In this document: positions 1 to 6,735 of the stretch, piece after piece
Layout of the letters: each line of letters starts with the position of its first letter
Position numbering within the stretch: the stretch's first letter is position 1
Assembly (NCBI GenBank): GCA_035265665.1
Contig: DATFOK010000141.1
Span: 1-64,000, forward strand
From: DASUPK01 sp035265665
GTDB taxonomy: Bacteria; Actinomycetota; Thermoleophilia; Solirubrobacterales; 70-9
Direction: 5' to 3'
DNA length: 64,000 nt
Position numbers and translations under genes: made by a program
Notes under the pieces: model-generated
What the model saw: the letters and a program-made list of their open reading frames with translations, nothing else
Databases searched by the model: none
Told to the model about the DNA's origin: nothing

Positions 1-143
1 AGTTCGGACCCCGCGAGGAACATGCGTCCTACGCCTCGCCGGTGAGATTCCGCCCGAGCGAACTCGCAGGCCGCATCGTGATCGAGGCCACTCGCCAGCA
101 CCTTCTGCGCATGCGTCCGGTCCAGAAAAAGAACGTCGTACAC
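1..143 (-). CDS. Small hypothetical protein, 5' part only
   Basis: A leftward reading frame opens with GTG at 141-143 and runs without a stop to the window edge (47 codons). A perfect AGGAGG (151-156 on the plus strand, read in reverse) lies 7 nt before the GTG, which is the main reason for calling it a gene. The product begins VYDVLFLDRTHAQKVLASGL and continues with an amphipathic, Ala/Glu/Arg-rich stretch ending near RGVGRMFLAGSE. No family is recognised. It is divergent from the B12-binding protein gene. The 3' end lies outside the window, so its length is unknown. Confidence 0.6.
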   Translation of the reverse strand, partial: MYDVLFLDRTHAQKVLASGLDHDAACEFARAESHRRGVGRMFLAGSE

Positions 144-273
144 CGCTATGCCTCCTGTCGGTGTTCCCCTATGCACTACTCATTCTCGTATCGGCTTACC
201 TCGGTTGAAACCGTAGAAACCTCGTGTTCGATTACGGTTAACTCGCCATTCGGAGCTACCGCCTGACTCAATA

Positions 274-705
274 GTGCCGACCGAGTCCGCTAGAAAAATC
301 AGGATCGTCGTCGCCAAGCCCGGCCTGGACGGGCATGACCGCGGCGCGAAGATCATCGCGCGCGCGCTGCGTGACGCGGGCATGGAGGTGATCTACACCG
401 GCCTGCATCAGACTCCGGAGCAGATCGCGGAGACGGCGATCCAGGAGGACGCCGATGCGGTCGGGCTCTCCATCCTCTCCGGCGCCCACATGACTCTGGT
501 GCCCAGGGTGGTGGAGCTGCTTGCGGATCAGGGCGCGAACGACGTGGTCGTCACCGTCGGCGGCACGATCCCGGCCGACGACATCCCGGAGCTCAAGAAG
601 CTCGGGGTGGCGGAGGTGTTCACGCCCGGAGCGCCCACCGAAGAGATCGTCGAGTTCGTGCGGCGAGCGGTGGCCGGGCGCGAAGAGACCTCTGCGACAA
701 GCTAG
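274..705 (+). CDS. Stand-alone cobalamin-binding domain of methylmalonyl-CoA mutase type
   Basis: A 143-residue protein matching the C-terminal B12-binding domain of methylmalonyl-CoA mutase or the small subunit of related acyl-CoA mutases. It carries the base-off/His-on signature (KPGLDGHDRGAK near residues 14-25, with the DxHxxG core), then GLSILSGAH near residue 65 and VGGTIPADD near residue 95. These are the cofactor-contacting loops of the flavodoxin-like fold. The start is a GTG without a strong Shine-Dalgarno sequence. No large catalytic subunit is in the window, so it presumably pairs with a mutase encoded elsewhere, possibly just upstream. It could also serve a B12-dependent methyltransferase, but the motif set favours the mutase family. 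Confidence 0.85.
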   Translation: MPTESARKIRIVVAKPGLDGHDRGAKIIARALRDAGMEVIYTGLHQTPEQIAETAIQEDADAVGLSILSGAHMTLVPRVVELLADQGANDVVVTVGGTIPADDIPELKKLGVAEVFTPGAPTEEIVEFVRRAVAGREETSATS

Positions 706-714
706 CTCCGGCGT

Positions 715-1281
715 CTAGTAGCCGCCGCCGCTGTATCCGCCGGACGACGAGTCCGAGTCCGTGGTCGTGTCCGATGACGACGCCGGCTTCCCCGAGGCGG
801 TAGCCGCGGTCCAGACGAAGTCCGTTCCTCCGAAACTGTCGGCGAAGCCGTCGCCGGTCACCTCGCCGGTGCCGTCGTCCACGAAGGTGTAGAGCGGCAT
901 GCCGCCGAAGGTCACTTGGCTCGAGCCGTCGGGCCGCTGCACTGTTCCGAGCTTCGCCTGAACGGCGGAGTCATCGGAAGTGGGCTGCCCTCCGCCCGGA
1001 GCGGCAAGCGGGAGCCACTCGGTCAGGCACGAGTCCGTGCAGACGATCTTCGATCCCGTGTCCATGTCGTTCGTGTAGAGGGCCTTGCCGCTCGAGTCAA
1101 CCAGCACGTTGCCGATGCCGGAGATCGACATAGTCGCGACGGTCTGGTTGCCGCCGCCGCCGCCCGTCGTCGCGGCGGCAGACCCGTTGTCTGAGTCGTC
1201 GCTTCCTCCGCACGCCGCCAGTCCCAGGGCGAGCAGGGCCATGGCGGCGATCCCGAGGATCGAATTGCGTCCGAGGTGCAT
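715..1281 (-). CDS. Secreted lipoprotein with COG4315-type repeats
   Basis: A 188-residue protein. The start is the ATG giving MHLGRNSI, with AGGAG about 10 nt upstream; the longer frame upstream is arginine-rich noise. A hydrophobic signal segment ends in a lipobox, LGLAACGG, so the mature protein should be lipidated at Cys. After a Gly/Ser linker come two units of the secreted YX4D type family (about residues 50-150), with phrases such as ALYTNDMDTG, CLTEWLPL and PLYTFVDD. The tail is Ser/Gly/Tyr-rich (SSGGYSGGGY). The family's function is unknown. It is divergent from an ECF sigma/anti-sigma pair and may be a target of that sigma factor, but this is inference. Confidence 0.85.
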   Translation of the reverse strand: MHLGRNSILGIAAMALLALGLAACGGSDDSDNGSAAATTGGGGGNQTVATMSISGIGNVLVDSSGKALYTNDMDTGSKIVCTDSCLTEWLPLAAPGGGQPTSDDSAVQAKLGTVQRPDGSSQVTFGGMPLYTFVDDGTGEVTGDGFADSFGGTDFVWTAATASGKPASSSDTTTDSDSSSGGYSGGGY

Positions 1282-1354
1282 CTGAGGGTCTCCTTTACCT
1301 TGGTGGCTTGTGCCCCGACCCCTCCCGCGAGTACTACGCCGGTCGCGCCAGCGA

Positions 1355-1376
1355 GGATTGCGGCGCCGCTCAATCC
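1355..1376. promoter_or_regulatory. Inverted repeat in divergent promoter region
   Basis: GGATTG (1355-1360) and CAATCC (1371-1376) form 6-bp arms around a GC-rich centre that itself contains a palindrome. It sits between the divergent lipoprotein and ECF sigma genes. It may be an operator for one or both promoters, but no consensus was recognised. Confidence 0.35.
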
Positions 1377-1405
1377 CCGCTCCCAAGCCGAACGTAAATA
1401 GAGAT

Positions 1406-1957
1406 GTGGACCCTTCCGATGAGGCCTTGCTCGCCGGCTTCGCGACCGGGGACCCCGGCATGGCCGCCGCGTTCGTGCGGCGCTTCCAGGGACGGGTATA
1501 CGGCCTTGCCCTGACGATCGTCCGCCAGCCGGCGATCGCGGAGGAGGTGGCCCAGGAAACCTTCGCGAGAGTCTTCCGCCACGCGGGCAACTACGACGCC
1601 CGCAAGGGCCGGGTTTCGACCTGGCTCCTCTCCATCGCCCGCAACCTGGCGATCGACGTGACGCGAATGAAACGACTTGACCCAGTGGATCCGGAGGTGA
1701 TCGCGGCGGAGGTCTCCCTCACTTCGCAGGTACCACCCGCGGGTGAGACCGGTCTGCAGCCGGACGAGCGCGAGCAGCTGCGCTCGGCGATCACCGATCT
1801 TCCCGACGATCAGCGCCGGGCGCTCGTCCTGGCCGCCTACTTAGGCCGGACGGCGCGCGAGATCAGCGATCTCGATGACGTACCGCTGGGAACCGTGAAG
1901 ACGCGGATCCGCACCGCGATGCTGAAGCTCCGCGAGGAGCTCGAGGTGGGGAAGTGA
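1406..1957 (+). CDS. ECF-type RNA polymerase sigma factor
   Basis: About 183 residues from the chosen GTG at 1406 (VDPSDEALLAGF...). An upstream frame from 1310 exists but encodes arginine-rich low-complexity sequence unlike a sigma N terminus. Region 2 is clear (FVRRFQGRVYGLALTIV, EEVAQETFARVFRHA, RVSTWLLSIARNLAID). Region 4 follows after a linker (LRSAITDLPDDQRRALVLAA, EISDLDDVPLGTVKTRIR). It directs core polymerase to stress promoters and is held by the anti-sigma factor encoded next, whose ATG overlaps this stop codon (TGATG). The Shine-Dalgarno sequence is weak, so the exact start is uncertain. Confidence 0.9.
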   Translation: MDPSDEALLAGFATGDPGMAAAFVRRFQGRVYGLALTIVRQPAIAEEVAQETFARVFRHAGNYDARKGRVSTWLLSIARNLAIDVTRMKRLDPVDPEVIAAEVSLTSQVPPAGETGLQPDEREQLRSAITDLPDDQRRALVLAAYLGRTAREISDLDDVPLGTVKTRIRTAMLKLREELEVGK

Positions 1958-2634
1958 TGGATCCGCGCTGCGAGAAAGTGCGCGAGCTGGCGCCCGAGCT
2001 GGCGCTCGGGATCGTCGAGGGTGAGGAGCGCGGCAGCGCCCTGGAGCACCTCGCCGACTGCCCGGAATGCCGCAGGCGGGTGGAGGAGCTCGCCCACGTG
2101 GCTGACCAGCTGCTCCTGCTCGCCCCGCATCGGGAGGCGCCGGTGGGATTCGAGTCCCAGGTGTTGCGCCGGGTGCTGCCCTCCCCGAGCCCGCGACGCC
2201 GGCGCCGGCGCCGCCTGGCACTCGTGCTCGCGCCGGCCGCGGCCGCGCTCGCGGCGGTCGCGATCACGCTTGCGATCGTCTCCGACGACCTCGACCTCGC
2301 CTCCGACTATCGCCAGACTCTGGAGGACGCCAACGGACAGGGTTTCTACGCATCCCCGCTGCACAGGGAAGATGGCGCCCGCGCCGGCACCGTGTTCAGC
2401 TACCTGGGCTCGCCGAGTTGGCTGCAGATCACAGTCGAAGCGCCGCACCGCGCGGATCTTCGAGCGGCGAAGCTGGTGATGGACGACGGCAGGGGGGTGC
2501 CCCTGCGCTGGTTCCATCTGGACCGCTCCGGCACCTCCGGCGGGGGGGTTTCGGTCGATCTGCACCACGTCGCGTTTGTCCGGCTGCTCCCAAGCCCGGG
2601 CGCGGAGCCGTTGATCGCTCGCTTCGGCTCCTAG
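1957..2634 (+). CDS. Membrane anti-sigma factor with zinc-binding domain
   Basis: About 225 residues. The N-terminal part holds a zinc anti-sigma signature, HLADCPEC (H-x3-C-x2-C) near residue 29. A basic stretch (PRRRRRRR) precedes a single membrane segment, LALVLAPAAAALAAVAITLA, near residues 88-108. The C-terminal domain of about 110 residues is extracytoplasmic and unrecognised. Translation is coupled to the sigma gene through the TGATG overlap; a GTG 3 nt upstream is an alternative start. It should sequester the ECF factor at the membrane and release it on an envelope signal. Confidence 0.85.
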   Translation: MDPRCEKVRELAPELALGIVEGEERGSALEHLADCPECRRRVEELAHVADQLLLLAPHREAPVGFESQVLRRVLPSPSPRRRRRRRLALVLAPAAAALAAVAITLAIVSDDLDLASDYRQTLEDANGQGFYASPLHREDGARAGTVFSYLGSPSWLQITVEAPHRADLRAAKLVMDDGRGVPLRWFHLDRSGTSGGGVSVDLHHVAFVRLLPSPGAEPLIARFGS

Positions 2635-2653
2635 GCCCGCGCGCCCAGACCCA

Positions 2654-2701
2654 GGGGCCAGGTCTTCCGTTACCACAGGTGGGATTGCAAGACCTGACCC
2701 C
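2654..2701. repeat. Long REP-like hairpin
   Basis: Arms 2654-2666 (GGGGCCAGGTCTT) and 2689-2701 (AAGACCTGACCCC) pair over 13 bp with one mismatch. A small internal stem CCAC-AG-GTGG sits in the loop. It follows the anti-sigma stop by about 20 bp and could terminate that transcript. The GGGGTCAGGTCTT-type arm resembles palindromes linked to REP-associated tyrosine transposases, from general memory. Only this copy was seen. Confidence 0.5.
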
Positions 2702-2715
2702 GGGTATAGGGCTGA

Positions 2716-2751
2716 TTGACTGGTCAGTCAGCCAGGCGAAGTCGGTAACAT
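2716..2751 (+). promoter_or_regulatory. Putative etf promoter with TetR-like operator
   Basis: An inverted repeat TGACT-GGTC-AGTCA (2717-2730) overlaps a -35-like TTGACT (2716-2721), and a -10-like TAACAT lies at 2746-2751. Spacing from TTGACT is longer than ideal. The palindrome resembles operators of TetR-family regulators of fatty-acid catabolism, which would suit the downstream electron-transfer flavoprotein genes. Confidence 0.5.
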
Positions 2752-2792
2752 CCCGCGCCGCCCACGTCCCCGTTCCCCGTGGAGGACCGAAC

Positions 2793-3581
2793 TTGAAGAT
2801 CTGCGTACTCGTCAAAGAGGTCCCGGACGCCGCGGTAGACAAGCGGATCGATCCGGAGACCAAGCGCCTGGACCGCTCAGGCGAGAAGAACCTCAATCCC
2901 TTCGATACCCACGCCCTCGAGGCCGCGATGCAGGTCAAGGAGGGTGGCTCCGACGTCGAGGAGATCGTCGCCGTGACGATGGGACCGGAGAGTGCCGTGC
3001 GCGCCCTTCACAAGGCCGTCGCCCTCGGCGCCGACCGCTCCGTCCACCTCAGCGACGACGCCCTGGCCGGCTCCGACGTGTGCGCGACCGGCTACGCGCT
3101 CGCCAGGGTGCTGGAGGCCGAGAGCCCCGACCTGGTGCTGCTCGGCCAGCAGTCCGATGACGGCGAGTGCTACACGATCGGCGCGGTCGTCGCCGACCAC
3201 TTGAAGATGCCGTCGCTCACCCAGGTGATCAAGATGGACGTCGCCGACGCCAAGCTCACCTGCGAGCGCCAGGCCGAGTACGGCTACGACACCGTCGAGG
3301 TCGAGCTGCCGGCCGTGATCAGCGTCGGTGACGCGATCAACGAGCCGCGCTACCCGAGCCTGAAGGCGATCATGGGAGCGAAGAAGAAGCCGCTCGACAC
3401 CAAGGCGATCGGCGACGTCGGTATCGAGGCCGACCGGGTCGGCGAGGGCGGCTCGCGCACCGCCGTCCTCGAGCTCAAGCCCCCTCCCGAGAAGGAGGCC
3501 GGCGAGATCATCGAGGACGAGGACACGAACGAGACGGTCGAGAAGATCGTCGCCTGGCTCGACGAAAGGAAGCTGATCTAG
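2793..3581 (+). CDS. etfB: Electron transfer flavoprotein beta subunit
   Basis: 262 residues from a TTG at 2793 with GGAGG 7 nt upstream. The longer frame upstream is not homologous. The N terminus MKICVLVKEVPDAAVDKRID and the middle region (VTMGPESAVRALHKAVALGADRSVHLSDD, LLGQQSDDGECYTIGAVVADHL) are typical of EtfB. It binds AMP and forms a heterodimer with EtfA that carries electrons from acyl-CoA and other flavin dehydrogenases to ETF:quinone oxidoreductase. It is the first gene of etfB-etfA-ETF-QO, with abutting or overlapping junctions. Confidence 0.96.
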   Translation: MKICVLVKEVPDAAVDKRIDPETKRLDRSGEKNLNPFDTHALEAAMQVKEGGSDVEEIVAVTMGPESAVRALHKAVALGADRSVHLSDDALAGSDVCATGYALARVLEAESPDLVLLGQQSDDGECYTIGAVVADHLKMPSLTQVIKMDVADAKLTCERQAEYGYDTVEVELPAVISVGDAINEPRYPSLKAIMGAKKKPLDTKAIGDVGIEADRVGEGGSRTAVLELKPPPEKEAGEIIEDEDTNETVEKIVAWLDERKLI

Positions 3582-4556
3582 ATGGCGGGAATTCTCGTTT
3601 ACGCCCTCCACGACGACGAGGGCAATTTCAACAAGAACTCCCTGGGCGCCCTCTCCGAGGCCGCGAAGCTGGCTGGCGAGCTGGGCACCGAGGCAGCCGC
3701 TGTCGTGGTCGGCGACGTCGCCGACGATGCCGCAGCCGGTCTGGGCAAGTACGGCGTGGGCAAGGTCTATCGCTGCAAGGAGGCCCCCGAGGGGCTGGCG
3801 CAGCCGATCGTCGACGTGATGGCGAAGGTCATCTCAGACAACGACTTCGACTACGCCCTCTTCGGCGGCGGCCTGCTCGGCTTCGAGATCGGCGCCGGGC
3901 TCACGGCTCGCCTCAACGCCGGCGTGACGATGGAGGTCACCCAGGTGAACGTCCAGGACGGCAAGCTCGTCGCCGAGCGGCCGATCCTGCAGGACTCGCA
4001 GATCGCCGATGTCGGCTACGTCGACAAGCCGGGGATCATCATCGGCCGCCTGAACGCTTTCGACGCGAACGAGGGCGACGGCACCGCCGAGGTCGAGGAC
4101 GTCCAGGTCGAGCTCTCCGAGTGGTCGACCAAAGCGAGGATGGTGACGCGCGGCGAGCAGCGCGGCGCCGACGTCAACATCGAGGACGCCAACGTCCTGG
4201 TCGGCGGCGGCCGCGGGCTCGGCAAGAAGGAGAACTTCGAGCTCGCCGAGCAGCTCGCCGAGTCGATGGGCGGCGCCGTGGCGGCGACCCGCGCCGTGGT
4301 CGACGCGGGCTGGTACCCGTACGCGGCCCAGATCGGGCAGACGGGCAAGACCGTCGCCCCCAACCTCTACCTGGCGCTCGGGATCTCCGGCGCGATCCAG
4401 CACAAGGTCGGCATGCAGAACTCGGAGAACATCCTGGCCATCAACAAGGACCAGAACGCACCGATCTTCGAGTTCTCGGACCTCGGCGTGGTGGGCGACC
4501 TCCATAAGATCGTCCCCAAGCTGACCGAGGCGATCAAGGCGAAGAAGGGCGGCTAA
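3582..4556 (+). CDS. etfA: Electron transfer flavoprotein alpha subunit
   Basis: 324 residues, with the ATG directly after the etfB stop. The N-terminal domain (MAGILVYALHDDEG...) is followed by the C-terminal FAD-binding domain with VGGGRGLG near residue 207, AATRAVVDAGWYP, QIGQTGKTVAPNLYLALGISGAIQH and INKDQNAPIFEFSDLGVVGDL. These are the family's FAD and dimer contacts. It holds the FAD of the heterodimer and passes electrons to the downstream oxidoreductase. The stop overlaps the next ATG (TAATG), indicating translational coupling. Confidence 0.97.
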   Translation: MAGILVYALHDDEGNFNKNSLGALSEAAKLAGELGTEAAAVVVGDVADDAAAGLGKYGVGKVYRCKEAPEGLAQPIVDVMAKVISDNDFDYALFGGGLLGFEIGAGLTARLNAGVTMEVTQVNVQDGKLVAERPILQDSQIADVGYVDKPGIIIGRLNAFDANEGDGTAEVEDVQVELSEWSTKARMVTRGEQRGADVNIEDANVLVGGGRGLGKKENFELAEQLAESMGGAVAATRAVVDAGWYPYAAQIGQTGKTVAPNLYLALGISGAIQHKVGMQNSENILAINKDQNAPIFEFSDLGVVGDLHKIVPKLTEAIKAKKGG

Positions 4557-6253
4557 TGGCCGTCGAGCCGCTCGAGTTCCCGCCGCCGGTGAAGCCGGCG
4601 GAGGAGTTCATCACCGGCATCACCGATCCCGAGGAGGAGCGCATCGAGGTCGGTGTCGCGATCGTCGGCGGGGGCCCCGCGGGCCTCGCCTGCGCGATCA
4701 AGCTGATGCAGTTGCTCGAGAACGAGCCGGAGCTGACGGAGAAGCTCGGCGAGGTTCCCGTGGCCGTGGTCGAGAAGGGCAAGACGACCGGGGCGCACCT
4801 GCTCTCCGGGGCGAACATGAAGCCCTCCGCGATGCGGGAGCTCTTTCCGGACCTCGACCCCTCGGACTGGCCGGTCTACCAGGAGGTCACGAAGGACGCG
4901 GTCTACTTCCTGACCTCGAAGGTGGCGGTGCCGCTCAAGCCGATGCCGCCGAACTTCCGCAACCACGGCAACTACGTCACGTCGATCGCGAAGCTCGGCC
5001 GCTTCCTCGGCGAGAAGGCCGAGGAGGCAGGCGTCTACATCCTCAGCGAAACCGCCGCCGACAAGCTGCTTGTCGAGGACCGGATCGTCCGCGGAGTCCG
5101 CTCCGGCGACAAGGGCCGCGGCAAGGAGGGGGAGGAGCTCTCCAACTTCGAGCCGGGCTCGGACCTGGTCGCCAAGGCGACGGTGCTCGCGGAGGGGACG
5201 CTCGGGCACCTGACCGGCGCGGCGCTCGACTACTTCGACCTGGGCGGCCCCGACCCGCAGCGCTGGGAGCTCGGCGTCAAGGAGGTCTGGGAGGTGGGGA
5301 AGCCACTCGACCGGGTCATCCACACCCTTGGCTGGCCGCTGCGCTGGCGCCCCAAGTACAAGGAGGCGGGCGGCAGCTTCATCTACCCGATGGGCGAGGA
5401 CAAGGTCGCCATCGGCCTGGTGGTCGGCCTAGACACGTCGGACGCGACCTTCTCCACCCACGACGCCCTCCAACAGCTCAAGACCCACCCCTTCGTCAAG
5501 AAGATCCTCGAGGGGGGCAAGCGGGTCGGCTGGGGCGCGAAGACGATTCCCTCCGGCGGCTACTGGTCGATGCCGAAGCGGCTCTCCAGCCCCGGCATGG
5601 TGATCACGGGCGACGCCGCCGGCATGGTCAACGTCCCGACGCTGAAGGGGATCCACTACGCGATGCACTCCGGCATGTACGCGGCCGAGGCGATCGTCGA
5701 GTCCCTCAAGCAGGACTCGGTCAACTTCGAGAACTACGAGCGCAAGGTGAAGGACTCGCTGATCGAGAAGGACCTCTGGCAGTCGCGGAACATGCGCCAG
5801 CCACTCTCCCGCGGGCTGATCTTCGGCGGGGTCATGGGCAGCCTGATGGTCGCCACGAAGGGTGCCTTCCCTGGCGGGCACTGGAAGAACGAGCCCGACG
5901 CGGAGGTGCCGGTGGACATCGACGGCGCGGCGAAGAAGTACCCGAAGCCCGACAACAAGTACATCTTCGACAAGCTCAACTCGGTCTTTCTCTCGGGCAA
6001 CGCCACGCGCGACGATGCCCCAAACCACATCCGCATTCAGGAGAAGGTGCCGCGCGAACTGGCGCAGACCTGGGTCTCGATGTGCCCGGCGCAGGTCTAC
6101 GAGATCCCCGACGAGCAGCTGGAGTCGGGGTCGGAGACCGTCGACGTCCAAGTCACTCCCTCGAACTGCGTGCAGTGCGGGGCGATCACCGCCAAGGGCG
6201 GCCGGCTCACCCTGCCCGAGGGCGGCGACGGCCCCCTCTACCAAGACCTCTAG
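4556..6253 (+). CDS. ETF:quinone oxidoreductase, atypical cluster motif
   Basis: 565 residues. An FAD-binding Rossmann motif VAIVGGGPAGLACAIKL lies near residue 34. GAHLLSGANMKP, the quinone-site region (FIYPMGEDKVAIGLVVGLD) and ITGDAAGMVNVPTLKGIHYAM are all typical of ETF-QO. It should sit at the membrane and pass electrons from ETF to menaquinone. The C-terminal ferredoxin-like part keeps Cys510 (CPAQVYE), Cys538 and Cys541 (NCVQC), but the position of the fourth cluster cysteine reads Ile544 and the loop before PEGGDGPLY is about four residues shorter than usual. Its 3' end overlaps the convergent cytochrome gene by 4 bp. Confidence 0.95.
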   Translation: MAVEPLEFPPPVKPAEEFITGITDPEEERIEVGVAIVGGGPAGLACAIKLMQLLENEPELTEKLGEVPVAVVEKGKTTGAHLLSGANMKPSAMRELFPDLDPSDWPVYQEVTKDAVYFLTSKVAVPLKPMPPNFRNHGNYVTSIAKLGRFLGEKAEEAGVYILSETAADKLLVEDRIVRGVRSGDKGRGKEGEELSNFEPGSDLVAKATVLAEGTLGHLTGAALDYFDLGGPDPQRWELGVKEVWEVGKPLDRVIHTLGWPLRWRPKYKEAGGSFIYPMGEDKVAIGLVVGLDTSDATFSTHDALQQLKTHPFVKKILEGGKRVGWGAKTIPSGGYWSMPKRLSSPGMVITGDAAGMVNVPTLKGIHYAMHSGMYAAEAIVESLKQDSVNFENYERKVKDSLIEKDLWQSRNMRQPLSRGLIFGGVMGSLMVATKGAFPGGHWKNEPDAEVPVDIDGAAKKYPKPDNKYIFDKLNSVFLSGNATRDDAPNHIRIQEKVPRELAQTWVSMCPAQVYEIPDEQLESGSETVDVQVTPSNCVQCGAITAKGGRLTLPEGGDGPLYQDL

Positions 6254-6690
6254 GGAGTCGAGCTGCCCGAGGCGCTAGCGGCGACGAACGCCGCGACGTC
6301 CTGCGCGTCCTTCCCGGTGACCAGGTTGCGAGGCATGTTGCCGCTGGGCCCCGCCTCCTGGCCCTTGACGTGGCGGCCGCCGCCGTTCTTGATCGCGTAG
6401 AGGACGTCGCCCTCGTTGATCGCAATGTCGTCGAGGTTCGGCCCGATCTGACCGACCGTCCCGGCCGCGTCGAACGTATGGCAGGAGCCGCAGTGCTGGA
6501 CGAAGAGGTCGCGGCCCTTGCTCTCGGCGGGGGAGAGCGGCTGCTCGACGTCGGGAGCCTCTGGGGCGCCGGCGGTGGCCGTCTGCTGCTCGACGCTGTC
6601 GGAGCCGTTGTCGCCGCAGCCCCCGGCCAGCGCCAGGGAGGCGAGGCCGGCGACGAGGCACGCTGCGAGCGAGCGGGACGGTCTCTCCAT
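6250..6690 (-). CDS. Lipoprotein c-type cytochrome
   Basis: 146 residues from ATG (MERPSRSLAACL). The signal peptide ends at a lipobox, LAGGC, predicting an outer-face lipoprotein. A linker rich in Ala/Glu/Pro leads to a single class I cytochrome c domain with heme motif CGSCH near residue 67 and a probable distal Met ligand in GNMPRNLV near residue 118. GPNLDDIAINEGDVLYAIKNGGG is typical of cytochrome c6/cbb3-like domains. It probably shuttles electrons between respiratory complexes. It converges on the ETF-QO gene and is divergent from the sensor kinase with only about 45 bp between starts. Confidence 0.92.
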   Translation of the reverse strand: MERPSRSLAACLVAGLASLALAGGCGDNGSDSVEQQTATAGAPEAPDVEQPLSPAESKGRDLFVQHCGSCHTFDAAGTVGQIGPNLDDIAINEGDVLYAIKNGGGRHVKGQEAGPSGNMPRNLVTGKDAQDVAAFVAASASGSSTP

Positions 6691-6722
6691 GACGCTTTGC
6701 GCGTACCCGGTAGGGGCTGATC

Positions 6723-6728
6723 TATGCT
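6723..6728 (+). promoter_or_regulatory. -10 box, leaderless start of sensor kinase
   Basis: TATGCT ends 7 nt before the ATG at 6736. This places transcription initiation at or next to the start codon. It also argues against the in-frame ATG at 6724, which lies inside the box. Confidence 0.45.
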
Positions 6729-6735
6729 CGCCGCG

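Noticed and set aside
42..266. Plus-strand 74-codon frame at the window start
   Set aside because: No ribosome-binding site or family pattern, and it is antisense to a frame with a perfect Shine-Dalgarno sequence.
1310..1405. N-terminal extension of the first ECF sigma factor
   Set aside because: The 32 extra codons are Arg/Pro-rich and lie in the divergent promoter region; sigma homology begins just after GTG 1406.
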